Shown here piece by piece: positions 9,463-17,222 of a stretch of DNA of 64,000 nt (the stretch's first letter is position 1; each line of letters opens with the position of its first letter). A program made the translations under genes and the position numbers. The notes under the pieces are model-generated. The model was not told the origin of the DNA. It saw only the letters and a list, made by a program, of their open reading frames with translations, and ran no database searches. Origin of the DNA: Haliscomenobacter sp040401995 (lineage in GTDB: Bacteria; Bacteroidota; Bacteroidia; Chitinophagales; Saprospiraceae); assembly GCA_040401995.1 (NCBI GenBank), contig JBBANM010000026.1:10516-74515 (forward strand). The letters run 5' to 3'.

Positions 9463-10359
9463 CTACTGGACATACCCGAATTGCTTGAGGAAATAATCAT
9501 CATCCCGCCAATTGTCTTTGATTTTCACGTGCATTTCCAGGAAAACCTTTTTCTCCAAAAAAATCTCCATGGCCTTGCGCGCTTCCGTACCCAATTTTTT
9601 GATCGAAGAACCCCCCTGCCCGATAAGAATGGGCTTCTGGGTTTTGCGCGACACATAAATCACCGCCGCAATTTTCACCAAGGGCAATCCCTGAGTAGTA
9701 GTTTCTTCCTTGAACGATTCGATGGCCACTTCAACAGCGTAGGGAATTTCCTGATGGTAGAGCTCCAGAATTTTTTCCCGAATGATTTCGCTGACAAAAA
9801 AACGCTCGGGGCGGTCAGTCAGCTGGTCTTTGGGATAGTACTCGGGGCCTTCCGGCAAGGTATCGATGATTTTTTGCAACAGCGTATCGGTATGCAATTT
9901 TTGCAAAGCAGCGATGGGGACTATGGCCTGAGGTTGGAGGGTATTTTGCCAATATTCGGTCAGGGCCACCAATTTTTCCGGGGTAGCCAGGTCAATTTTG
10001 TTCAATACAATGAACAGCGGAACCGACAAATGCCGCAAGCGGAGCAGCAACGCATCATCTTCATCATATTTTTCATTGACCTCGGTGACGAGCATCATGA
10101 GGTCGGCATCTTCGAAGGTAGAATGCACGGAGGCATTCATGGCCATCTGCATTTTATAGGCGGGTCTGTCGATCACGCCGGGGGTATCAGAAAAAACGAT
10201 TTGAAAATCCTCGCCACTCAAGATACCGACGATGCGGTGGCGGGTAGTCTGCGGTTTATTGGTGATGATGGACATCCGCTCGCCGACCAGCGCGTTCATG
10301 AGGGTAGATTTTCCCACATTGGGGTGGCCTATGATGTTGACAAAACCAGATTTGTGCAT
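9463..10359 (-). CDS. era: GTPase Era
   Basis: Binds 16S rRNA 3' end and assists 30S assembly. The 298-residue product begins MHKSGFVNIIGHPNVGKS, with the P-loop at 11-18, followed by ITNKPQTTRHR (switch I), SDTPGV (G3) and LNKIDL (G4). The C-terminal KH domain is recognisable from ILIGQGGSSIKKLG. The frame stays open 41 codons further upstream, but that stretch is repeat-derived sequence, so the start at 10359 is preferred. It stands alone between repeats. Confidence 0.96.
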   Translation of the reverse strand: MHKSGFVNIIGHPNVGKSTLMNALVGERMSIITNKPQTTRHRIVGILSGEDFQIVFSDTPGVIDRPAYKMQMAMNASVHSTFEDADLMMLVTEVNEKYDEDDALLLRLRHLSVPLFIVLNKIDLATPEKLVALTEYWQNTLQPQAIVPIAALQKLHTDTLLQKIIDTLPEGPEYYPKDQLTDRPERFFVSEIIREKILELYHQEIPYAVEVAIESFKEETTTQGLPLVKIAAVIYVSRKTQKPILIGQGGSSIKKLGTEARKAMEIFLEKKVFLEMHVKIKDNWRDDDYFLKQFGYVQ

Positions 10360-10404
10360 GCAATATTCGTTGTTGGAAAAATTGGGTGCAAAGATAGAAA
10401 AATT

Positions 10405-10519
10405 TAGGGATTTTCTCTGGGCACACCCAGGGCTGGTAGGGTAGTCCCCACGTAAAAGCCCTGCAGGGGCGCCATCCATCATCCCAGGGTGCAGCCCTGG
10501 GGAAGTGGCAGCCCTGGGC
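10405..10519. repeat. GC-rich palindromic repeats (CCCAGGGCTGCACCCTGGG type)
   Basis: Several short palindromes such as GCCCTGCAGGGGC and CCCAGGGTGCAGCCCTGGG lie between era and the next gene. The same sequence family recurs at 15609-15672, 17343-17403 and 21326-21590, so it is a dispersed repeat of this genome. Confidence 0.7.
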
Positions 10520-11704
10520 TTAGGCGGCCGTCCCCGTGCGCTTTACCCCTAGCGCCCCCAGCACCGTCCACAACAAACTCACCAGCGATGCCAGCACCGT
10601 AAAGATAAAAACGATCCGCTGATCGTGGTAGACAGACTCCAGCAAACTCGGTTTCAGCGAATGCATTTTTCCCCGCCCACGCGCCAGCGCACGCGCCTTG
10701 CCATTCAAACGCACCGTAAAAAAAGCAGTTTGCTGTTTAACCGTCACATCCGCCTCGCTTAAACCCGATAGCTCCAAAAAATCACCATTTTCCAAAACCA
10801 CCGGCTCCTGACCAGCAATATCTAGTGTACCACCCAAGATGGCTGATTTTGTTTGATCCTCTTCTTTTTTGACAAACTCGATGCCCTCGATCCCCAAGCG
10901 CGGTACTTGAAAACCCGTATCACTAGTAGGTTGAAACGCCAATTCGGCGAGCGGTTCGGCTATCCAGGTTAAAAGATCAGCGGCGGTGCTGCCGCGACCA
11001 AAATCGCGGACGGCATTCCTGGGCAGCCCGCTAAGCGTACTGCGTTGCACCTGGATTTCTCCGCTAGCCTGGCCGTCAAAAGCCAGCGTCACATCTTTTT
11101 CGCGGATGCGTAAACCGAGCACTTCGTTGGCTTTTAAGAACAACCTGCCAACCTCCATTTTTCCCGTATCTAAAGAAATGGCCAGCGGCTGACCAGATTC
11201 CTCCATGGCGTATTGCCAGCCTGTTCCTTGTATTTTTTGCAGTGGCCCCAGATCCAGTCGTACCGCTGGAAAAGTAAAGGCTTTAGGCCAATCTTCCACC
11301 AGGCGAAACCGCACATCGCTACAGCGTAAAGTAGCCTTAAACCTCACCTCTCGCACCGGCAACAACCCAAACCCGATCACCGCCAAAGAAAACCCCACAA
11401 TGAGGATAGGCCAGCGCCACTGTTGAAAAAAAGCTCCCACCCGCTTACGAGTAGGCGCCGGGGGGGCATAAACCCGCTCGACTAATTCAAACAGACCCTC
11501 GCGGATTTGATTGTAGACCACATCCAGGTCGTCGATATTGGCGGTTCTTTGCAGTTCCTGTTTGTGGGTTTTGTGGAAACGCCCCGAGAGGGTTGTCCAA
11601 TCCTTCCATAAATCCGGTTGCGACTGGCATTGGGTTTCCAGCGCATCCAGCACCTTTTCCATTTCATTGGAGGCCAGCAGATCGAGTACTTGTGCTTTTT
11701 CCAT
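10520..11704 (-). CDS. EAD11-like domain membrane protein
   Basis: A 394-residue protein. Residues ~1-80 are helical and match, by my recollection of the pattern, effector-associated domain 11 (DLLASNEMEKVLDAL, TLSGRFHKTHKQEL and VYNQIREGLFELVERV), an adaptor domain of bacterial conflict systems thought to recruit effectors through homotypic contacts. A transmembrane helix follows at ~97-116 (start WPILIVGFSLAVIG), then a ~245-residue beta-rich region probably outside the cytoplasm, then a second helix at ~364-386 and a short Arg/Lys tail. The likely topology places the adaptor domain in the cytoplasm. It is 4 nt downstream of an exported partner on the same strand, and both are divergent from the DGR targets. 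The domain call is by eye, so moderate confidence. Confidence 0.7.
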   Translation of the reverse strand: MEKAQVLDLLASNEMEKVLDALETQCQSQPDLWKDWTTLSGRFHKTHKQELQRTANIDDLDVVYNQIREGLFELVERVYAPPAPTRKRVGAFFQQWRWPILIVGFSLAVIGFGLLPVREVRFKATLRCSDVRFRLVEDWPKAFTFPAVRLDLGPLQKIQGTGWQYAMEESGQPLAISLDTGKMEVGRLFLKANEVLGLRIREKDVTLAFDGQASGEIQVQRSTLSGLPRNAVRDFGRGSTAADLLTWIAEPLAELAFQPTSDTGFQVPRLGIEGIEFVKKEEDQTKSAILGGTLDIAGQEPVVLENGDFLELSGLSEADVTVKQQTAFFTVRLNGKARALARGRGKMHSLKPSLLESVYHDQRIVFIFTVLASLVSLLWTVLGALGVKRTGTAA

Positions 11705-11708
11705 GGGG

Positions 11709-12425
11709 TTATAGTTGTAGCTGGAAGCGACGGATGACGGTTTCCAAGTCGTTTTGCGCCCGGTATTTGATAGTAAGGGTATGCAGACCTTTGGGGAGCG
11801 TAGCGCTCAGTCGAAGCTGAATGGGGCGACCATCCGGGAAGGAGCCGCGGAGTGGTTTGGCAGGATCCTTATCCAGCTGCCATTCAAAACTGGCCAGCCG
11901 CGCTGATCCCATAAACTGCAGGAGCAAGGAATCTTTTTCTGCGCTTTTTGTCAGCAGTTTAGAATTGCACTTCACTGGGTAAAAGGTTTGGGTAGTGGCG
12001 TCTTCCCCCAGTTGCGCCAGTAGCCCGATATTGTAGGCGCGTTTGGTGTTTTCATCTTTGAGCAATACGGCAGCTACATCCCAATCCAGCGTTTGCTGGC
12101 CGCTCAGCTCGGCATCCATGCGGTAGTACAAATTAATGGGAATGCCGTGCGCCCGTACCCCCACTTTTTTGCTACCTGCGCTCGGTACGCTGAGGCTAAC
12201 CACCTCGGTGGGATCGTTTTTGAAACGAAAATCGCCGATGGTGCAAGCAATCAGTTCCAGACTGGCCGAGCTGACTTTGGATCTGTAAAAACCTTCACAG
12301 CGGTTGCCGCGGGTTTTGTAGCGCAGGGAGCTATTGTCGGATGGTGTAATGCGGGGATCGCATTGCGCGTGCAGGTAGCAACAACTGATCGCTCCAATGA
12401 TAAAAAAGAGAAGAAAACAACGCAT
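11709..12425 (-). CDS. Exported protein of unknown function, partner of the EAD11-like gene
   Basis: A 238-residue protein with a hydrophobic N-terminus (residues 1-20, ending LHAQ) that fits a signal peptide. The mature part is beta-rich with several cysteines (CDPRI, NRCEGFY, IACTIGD, VKCNSK). The end (GLHTLTIKYRAQND) resembles Ig-like or chaperone-type folds, but I recognise no family. Its stop lies 4 nt before the EAD11-like gene, strongly suggesting an operon. It diverges from the first protease-FGE gene across a 92-nt gap that must hold both promoters. A periplasmic role with the membrane partner is inferred. Confidence 0.7.
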   Translation of the reverse strand: MRCFLLFFIIGAISCCYLHAQCDPRITPSDNSSLRYKTRGNRCEGFYRSKVSSASLELIACTIGDFRFKNDPTEVVSLSVPSAGSKKVGVRAHGIPINLYYRMDAELSGQQTLDWDVAAVLLKDENTKRAYNIGLLAQLGEDATTQTFYPVKCNSKLLTKSAEKDSLLLQFMGSARLASFEWQLDKDPAKPLRGSFPDGRPIQLRLSATLPKGLHTLTIKYRAQNDLETVIRRFQLQL

Positions 12426-12517
12426 AAGGGTTCATATTTGCTTTAAAAATAGATATTTTTGAGTTTAAGCACTGCTTTAGGCGCCAATTTTAGGTAAAAT
12501 AATAAAACTTACCCACG

Positions 12518-13924
12518 ATGAAGAAAGTAACAGCCCTCCTTATCCTACTATTAAGCACTTGTATTTTGCCCCTAGCGGTTCAAGCACAAGGTCAATTTGA
12601 TGCGTTCAAAAACAATATAGTTGCGATTAAAGCCAATTTTGACAATGGCGATGAAGAAAATGGATTTGGGTTTATAACTGGAGAAAAAAACGGTCGCCTC
12701 TACCTAGCCACTGCGGCTCATGTTGTAAGAGGAGTAGACATGAGCAAAAACCCAAAAACAATTAAAGTACAATTTTACAATGACATCAGATGGGTGACCG
12801 CCACTTTTCTCACGCATTGGGATAAAGAGGATCTTGCTTTATTGGAAATAGGTCAGCCCGCTAACCTAAAATGGCTGAACGCCTGTGCTAATTTTGCTGC
12901 TGCTGTCAATCAGAAAGTGCGTTTTATTGGACTTTATGATGATGAACCCAATTGGGTAGACCCAGGAATAGACGGCAATATCTTTAAGCAAGATGATTTG
13001 CAATATCATTTTGCCATCGGTACCATTCGTCCGGGTACTTCGGGAGCTCCCTTGATTTCCGAAAAAGGCATTGTAGGAATGATCATTGAAGATTCGGGTA
13101 CTATTTCTCGGGCTTTGAAAATAGCGAAGATCCAATCTCTTTTTAACAAAGGGAATCAATATGCCTATTTTTCACTGCAAGCAAAGGAGATTGTACCAGC
13201 TCCCAAGGAGGTGAAAAAACCAGATACAAAGACTGCTGGTACGGAGTTAAAAAATTATGGGTTTGAGCTGGTTCAAATAAAAGGCGGAACTTTTAAGATG
13301 GGGTGTACCAGCGAGCAGGGAAGCGATTGTTTGGAAGATCAGATTCCTGCACACACTGTAAAGTTGGGTGATTTTTACTTGGCAAAATACGAAGTTACCC
13401 AAGCCCAATGGCGCGCAATTATGGGCAATAACCCCAGTAACAATGCCAAATGCGATGAATGTCCGGTTGAACAGGTGAGTTGGGATGACATCCAGCTCTT
13501 TTTGCGCAAACTCAATTTAAAAACGGGCAAAAAATACCGCTTGCCAACTGAAGCGGAATGGGAATATGCAGCCCGTGGCGGTCTTTTAAGCAAGAACTAT
13601 AAATATGCAGGCAGTAATAACCGTAGTGAAGTGGCGTGGTGTTTAGAAAATGCCAGTAATCAAACCCATCCCAAAGGAGCCAAAAAAGCCAATGAACTGG
13701 GGCTTTTCGATATGAGCGGCAATGTATGGGAATGGTGTCAAGACTGGTATGATGGCTATTCAGCAAATGATCAAATTGATCCCAAAGGACCTGCTAAAGG
13801 AAAAGAGCGGGTTGGTCGCGGTGGAAGCTGGAATGACGATATCCGAGGGCCTAATGTTTCGTTTCGTGGATTCAATGAGGCGAAATATAAAGATCCTTAT
13901 TTGGGGTTTCGGGTGGCGTTGTAG
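12518..13924 (+). CDS. Secreted trypsin-like protease with FGE-type domain, non-variable paralogue
   Basis: A 468-residue protein. Residues 1-24 form a signal peptide ending VQAQ. Residues ~30-215 form a trypsin-like domain with the full triad His68 (TAAHVV), Asp105 (EDLALLE) and Ser175 (GTSGAP). After a linker, residues ~248-468 form a formylglycine-generating-enzyme type domain (MGCTSEQGSDC, YEVTQAQW, YRLPTEAEWEYAARGG, GNVWEWCQDWYDG, GRGGSW, LGFRVAL). This FGE/C-lectin fold is the scaffold that many DGRs diversify. Its architecture matches the next three target genes, but its C-terminus differs from the template at many non-adenine positions and lacks the downstream elements, so it is probably not a current target. 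The fold's native oxidase function is doubtful in this setting. Confidence 0.88.
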   Translation: MKKVTALLILLLSTCILPLAVQAQGQFDAFKNNIVAIKANFDNGDEENGFGFITGEKNGRLYLATAAHVVRGVDMSKNPKTIKVQFYNDIRWVTATFLTHWDKEDLALLEIGQPANLKWLNACANFAAAVNQKVRFIGLYDDEPNWVDPGIDGNIFKQDDLQYHFAIGTIRPGTSGAPLISEKGIVGMIIEDSGTISRALKIAKIQSLFNKGNQYAYFSLQAKEIVPAPKEVKKPDTKTAGTELKNYGFELVQIKGGTFKMGCTSEQGSDCLEDQIPAHTVKLGDFYLAKYEVTQAQWRAIMGNNPSNNAKCDECPVEQVSWDDIQLFLRKLNLKTGKKYRLPTEAEWEYAARGGLLSKNYKYAGSNNRSEVAWCLENASNQTHPKGAKKANELGLFDMSGNVWEWCQDWYDGYSANDQIDPKGPAKGKERVGRGGSWNDDIRGPNVSFRGFNEAKYKDPYLGFRVAL

Positions 13925-14001
13925 TGATTTTTTTAAAATTTAGCAGGGGTTCGATTTTGAATTGATCCCACGTGCTACACTTATATCAATAAACCTAAAA
14001 A

Positions 14002-15441
14002 ATGCCCATTTTGAAAACTACGGTCTCGTATTGGATTGCCTTGCTTTTGATTGGTTCCTGTTTCCTTGAATTGGCGGGGCAGACTTCCGACCCATTTGCC
14101 CAGCTAGTTGAGCAATTGACTCCCAATGTGGTGGCCATCAAAGCTACTTTTGCCGGACCAGAAGTTGAAAATGGCTTTGGCTTTATCACCGCTGAAAAAA
14201 ACGGACGGCTCTATCTGGCTACCGCGGCCCATGTGGTACGCGGAGTGGATAAAGATAAAATAGCGCAAAAGATTGAGGTGCGTTTTTCCAATGATTTGCG
14301 TTGGGTTCCTGCCACGTACATTAAGCATTGGGATCAGGAGGACTTGGCATTGCTGGAACTGGAAAAACCCTATTATGCCCAATGGCAACCCCAATGTGCC
14401 GATTTATCACCAGGCGGTAGTAAAAAAGTTCGTTTTATAGGCCTAAATGAAGAAGAACCCAACTGGGTTGATCCTGGCTTAGATGGCAATATCTTTAGAC
14501 AGGATGACAAAATGCTTCATTTTGCCATTGGCACCATAGGGCGGGGTACTTCGGGTGCACCTTTACTAAGTCCCCAAGGTATAGTAGGTTTGATAACCGA
14601 GGATGCTGATCGCACTTCTAGGGCGCTGAAAATCACCCAAATTCAAACGCTTTTTAGTGGAGGGGGGAAACTTCCTTATTATGGTTTACTTCCAACGAAT
14701 ACGATTGCTGCTCCACCCATAAAAAAAGCGGATGAACCAGTTCCTACCCCCATTTCTCCTATCGAGGAAGCAGACGCCTACGGCCTGATCCCCATCAAAG
14801 GCGGCGCTTTTATAATGGGCTGTACCGATGAGCAGGGGAGTGATTGCTATGGTGATGAAAAACCAAGTCACCGGGTAACAGTGAGCGATTTTAAGCTAGG
14901 TAAATACGAGGTGACGCAAGCACAATGGAATAAAATCATGGGAAGTAACCCAAGTAAATTTTCCAACTGCGACGAATGCCCAGTGGAGCAAGTGAGCTGG
15001 GATGATATACAAGCTTTTTTGCGCAAACTGAATTTCCAGACGGGAAAAAACTACCGCTTACCTTCCGAGGCAGAGTGGGAATACGCGTCGCGAGGAGGAA
15101 ATAAAAGCGGAGGTTATAAGTACGCAGGGAGCAATACTATAGATGATGTTGCGTGGTTTACTGAAAACGCAGGCTCTAAAACCCATCCGGTAGGCGGCAA
15201 AAGACCAAATGAATTAGGCTTGTATGACATGAGTGGTAATGTATATGAATGGTGCCAGGATTGGTTTGGCAATTACAGCAGCGGTAGTCAAAACAACCCC
15301 AGTGGTGCCAGCACTGGCTCTCACCGCGTGAATCGTGGCGGTGGCTGGGACGGCCCCGCCAGGGATTGTCGCGTCTCGAATCGCGGCTACGACGCGCCGG
15401 CGAGCCGCTTCTACAATTTGGGGTTCCGTCTCGCCCTCTAG
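14002..15441 (+). CDS. DGR target protein 1: secreted trypsin-like protease with variable FGE/C-lectin domain
   Basis: A 479-residue exported protein. The signal peptide spans ~1-27 (ending ELAGQ). The trypsin-like domain has the complete triad His77, Asp114 and Ser184 (GTSGAP). The FGE-type domain runs from ~259 to the end (MGCTDEQGSDC, YEVTQAQW, LPSEAEWEYASRGG, MSGNVYEWCQDW). The last ~40 residues are the variable region: residues 441-472 hold 18 codons whose template is adenine-rich, and the tail LGFRLAL is invariant. The gene is 77 nt downstream of the non-variable paralogue, and its own 3' flank carries the conserved VR-associated elements and a terminator. The DNA of its FGE module is nearly identical to the module of the next gene. 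Confidence 0.93.
   Translation: MPILKTTVSYWIALLLIGSCFLELAGQTSDPFAQLVEQLTPNVVAIKATFAGPEVENGFGFITAEKNGRLYLATAAHVVRGVDKDKIAQKIEVRFSNDLRWVPATYIKHWDQEDLALLELEKPYYAQWQPQCADLSPGGSKKVRFIGLNEEEPNWVDPGLDGNIFRQDDKMLHFAIGTIGRGTSGAPLLSPQGIVGLITEDADRTSRALKITQIQTLFSGGGKLPYYGLLPTNTIAAPPIKKADEPVPTPISPIEEADAYGLIPIKGGAFIMGCTDEQGSDCYGDEKPSHRVTVSDFKLGKYEVTQAQWNKIMGSNPSKFSNCDECPVEQVSWDDIQAFLRKLNFQTGKNYRLPSEAEWEYASRGGNKSGGYKYAGSNTIDDVAWFTENAGSKTHPVGGKRPNELGLYDMSGNVYEWCQDWFGNYSSGSQNNPSGASTGSHRVNRGGGWDGPARDCRVSNRGYDAPASRFYNLGFRLAL
15316..15441 (+). other. DGR variable repeat VR1
   Basis: 126 nt collinear with the template repeat at 19346-19471. I counted 17 differences from the template, all at template adenines (A to G, C or T), and none elsewhere. 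The last variable codon is at 15415, and the sequence from TTGGGGTTCCGTC to the stop codon is identical in template and all VRs, as expected for an initiation of mutagenic homing site. Confidence 0.95.
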
Positions 15442-15452
15442 TTAGGAGGTTT

Positions 15453-15477
15453 GCTAATCCGGCCTTCCTGTGAGCTA
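15453..15477 (+). other. Conserved post-VR motif, inverted relative to the TR 3' flank (copy at VR1)
   Basis: GCTAATCCGGCCTTCCTGTG followed by AGCTA. The reverse complement of this motif, with one inserted base and one mismatch, is the sequence that directly abuts the TR at 19468-19492. The other two VRs carry it at 17184-17208 and 21214-21238. Confidence 0.75.
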
Positions 15478-15492
15478 AAAAGAAAGAAAAAA

Positions 15493-15563
15493 ACGCTATA
15501 GTGCGGCCACTGTCCGCGCGAGCCCAAAGCGAGCAAAAGCGGGCAGCGGCAGCGCTATGGCGT
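15493..15563 (+). repeat. 71-nt foldable element downstream of VR1
   Basis: Outer arms ACGCTATAG (15493-15501) and CTATGGCGT (15555-15563) pair with one wobble. Inner arms CTGTCCGC (15510-15517) and GCGGGCAG (15539-15546) pair fully with one wobble. Elements of identical 71-nt length follow VR2 and VR3, with compensatory changes in the inner stem. Confidence 0.75.
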
Positions 15564-15581
15564 ACGTGCGGTTGGCAAGGT

Positions 15582-15604
15582 GGGGCCTTTGGCCCCGATT
15601 TTTT
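15582..15604 (+). terminator. Terminator of DGR target gene 1
   Basis: A 6-bp GC stem, GGGGCC/GGCCCC with a TTT loop, is followed by GATTTTTT. An equivalent structure follows target gene 2. This is a rho-independent type signal. Confidence 0.7.
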
Positions 15605-15608
15605 CGGG

Positions 15609-15672
15609 GGGCTGCTCCCAGGGCTGCACCCTGGGGTAGGGGATGGCGCCCTTGCAGGGCTGGGAGGGTGTG
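15609..15672. repeat. GC-rich palindromic repeat, copy after target 1
   Basis: CCCAGGGCTGCACCCTGGGG and GCCCTTGCAGGGC hairpins, the same family as at 10405-10519 and 21326-21590. It separates target genes 1 and 2. Confidence 0.65.
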
Positions 15673-15701
15673 TTGCTTGGTTTTTAAAAAGTAAAAATCC
15701 C

Positions 15702-15750
15702 CCCCAATCCCAAATACTTTCCTTATTTTTCGGCAAAAACTACGCTCACA
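15702..15750 (+). promoter_or_regulatory. Conserved 49-nt leader upstream of DGR target 2
   Basis: The 49 nt directly before the start codon, from CCCCAATCCCAAATACTTTC to CGCTCACA, are almost identical to 19660-19708 before target 3. They contain TACTTTCC, close to the Bacteroidota -7 pattern TAnnTTTG, but I cannot fix a -33 box. A shared promoter/leader is inferred. Confidence 0.5.
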
Positions 15751-17172
15751 ATGAAAGTCTTTGCAACAAAAACCCTGTCTTGGATGATTTTGCTACTCCC
15801 CCTCGCGTATGCGCTGCGCCTACCCGCGCAAGACGCCACCGCGCTAATGGCAGAAAAACTCAAAACCAATGTAGTAGCCATCCGCGCTACTTTTGCCGAT
15901 GGCGGCGAAGAAAAAGGCTTTGGTTTCATCACCGGAGAAGAGGGCGGCAAACTCTACTTAGCCACCGCCGCCCATGTGGTGCGCGGCGAAAACCTAAACA
16001 AAACGGCAAAAACGATCCAAGTCAAATTATTCAATGACCTGCGTTGGTTTGATGCCACCTATGTGTATCACTGGGACGAAGATGACCTTGCCGTGTTGGA
16101 ACTTTCCAAGCCATCGGTTGCCAGATGGAAGACGGATTTTGCCGATTTTACGCCGGTGAAATTTAAAGCGGTACGTTTTATTGGCCTCAATGGCAATGAA
16201 CCGAGTTGGGTGTTTCCAGGTAGCGGCGAGATCTATGAACTTACCGACAACAAGATTCAATTTGCCATCGGCACCATACGCCCCGGTACTTCTGGTGCGC
16301 CGCTGCTGAGCGAAAAGGGCATCCTGGGGTTGATCACCAAGGATGATGCAGGCACCTCAGAAGCAATCAAGATCTCGCGCATCAAAGAACGGTTTAGCAA
16401 TGGGGGGCAATACCCATATTTTACGTTGCTGACCAATATTGAGCCCAGTACCACAAATACCAATGTCCCAGTTTCTACCCAAACTTCTAACACCGAAGAA
16501 GCCGACGCATACGGCCTGATCCCCATCAAAGGCGGCGCCTTTATAATGGGCTGTACCGATGAACAGGGGAGTGATTGTGATACTGATGAAAAACCAAGTC
16601 ACCGGGTAACGTTAAGCGATTTTCAGCTAGGCAAATACGAGGTGACGCAAGCGCAATGGAATAAAATCATGGGAAGTAACCCAAGTAAATTTTCCAACTG
16701 TGATGAATGCCCAGTGGAACAAGTAAGCTGGGATGACATACAAGCTTTTCTACGTAAACTAAATTCCCAGACGGGCAAAAACTACCGTTTACCTACCGAG
16801 GCAGAGTGGGAATACGCAGCGCGAGGAGGAAATAAAAGTGCAGGTTATAAGTACGCTGGAAGCAATACGATAGGTGATGTTGCTTGGTTTACTGAAAACG
16901 CAGGCTCTAAAACCCATCCAGTAGGCGGAAAAAGGGCAAATGAATTGGGCTTGTACGACATGAGCGGGAACGTGTGGGAATGGTGTCAGGATTGGAAAGG
17001 AGATTACAGCAGTGGTAGTCAGGCTAATCCCAGTGGTGCTGGTACGGGCTCTAGCCGCGTGATTCGTGGCGGTAGCTGGGGCTACCCCGCCGGGTATTGT
17101 CGCGTCTCGCGTCGCGGCTACGACGCGCCGACGCGCCGCTACTACTCTTTGGGGTTCCGTCTCGCCCTCTAG
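15751..17172 (+). CDS. DGR target protein 2: secreted trypsin-like protease with variable FGE/C-lectin domain
   Basis: A 473-residue exported protein. The signal peptide (~1-27, ending LPAQ) is nearly the same as in target 3. The trypsin-like domain keeps the triad His75, Asp112 and Ser181. The FGE-type domain begins at ~252 and shares near-identical DNA with target 1. Variable codons span residues 435-466, followed by the invariant LGFRLAL. The order signal peptide, protease, linker, FGE/C-lectin suggests an exported binding protein that couples a hypervariable recognition surface to a proteolytic domain. Ligand and substrate are unknown. The gene is preceded by a leader shared with target 3 and followed by the 25-nt motif, the 71-nt element and a terminator. 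Confidence 0.93.
   Translation: MKVFATKTLSWMILLLPLAYALRLPAQDATALMAEKLKTNVVAIRATFADGGEEKGFGFITGEEGGKLYLATAAHVVRGENLNKTAKTIQVKLFNDLRWFDATYVYHWDEDDLAVLELSKPSVARWKTDFADFTPVKFKAVRFIGLNGNEPSWVFPGSGEIYELTDNKIQFAIGTIRPGTSGAPLLSEKGILGLITKDDAGTSEAIKISRIKERFSNGGQYPYFTLLTNIEPSTTNTNVPVSTQTSNTEEADAYGLIPIKGGAFIMGCTDEQGSDCDTDEKPSHRVTLSDFQLGKYEVTQAQWNKIMGSNPSKFSNCDECPVEQVSWDDIQAFLRKLNSQTGKNYRLPTEAEWEYAARGGNKSAGYKYAGSNTIGDVAWFTENAGSKTHPVGGKRANELGLYDMSGNVWEWCQDWKGDYSSGSQANPSGAGTGSSRVIRGGSWGYPAGYCRVSRRGYDAPTRRYYSLGFRLAL
17047..17172 (+). other. DGR variable repeat VR2
   Basis: 126 nt collinear with the template, with 21 differences, all at template adenines. A 12-nt block (17116-17127, GGCTACGACGCG) with six adenine substitutions is shared with VR1, suggesting partly common descent. 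The 3' end from TTGGGG to the stop is identical to the template. Confidence 0.95.
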
Positions 17173-17183
17173 TTAGGAGGTTT

Positions 17184-17208
17184 GCTAATCCGCTTTTCCT
17201 GTGAGCTA
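17184..17208 (+). other. Conserved post-VR motif (copy at VR2)
   Basis: GCTAATCCGCTTTTCCTGTG followed by AGCTA, the counterpart of 15453-15477 and 21214-21238 and inverted relative to 19468-19492. Confidence 0.7.
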
Positions 17209-17222
17209 AAAAGAAGAAAAAA

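Noticed and set aside
12426..12517. Bidirectional promoter with TATTTTTG as -7 box
   Set aside because: The element is visible at 12454-12461 but no TTTG box is at the required distance, so I do not call a promoter.
12518..13924. Fourth DGR target with its own VR
   Set aside because: Its C-terminal codons differ from the template at many non-adenine positions, and the downstream elements are missing.
15176..15736. 186-codon minus-strand frame
   Set aside because: It is antisense to VR1 and GC-rich repeats, with low-complexity Pro/Arg/Ser content.
15501..16037. 178-codon plus-strand frame across the terminator and target 2
   Set aside because: It runs through a terminator and repeats and overlaps target 2 in another frame; Arg-rich translation of GC-rich palindromes.
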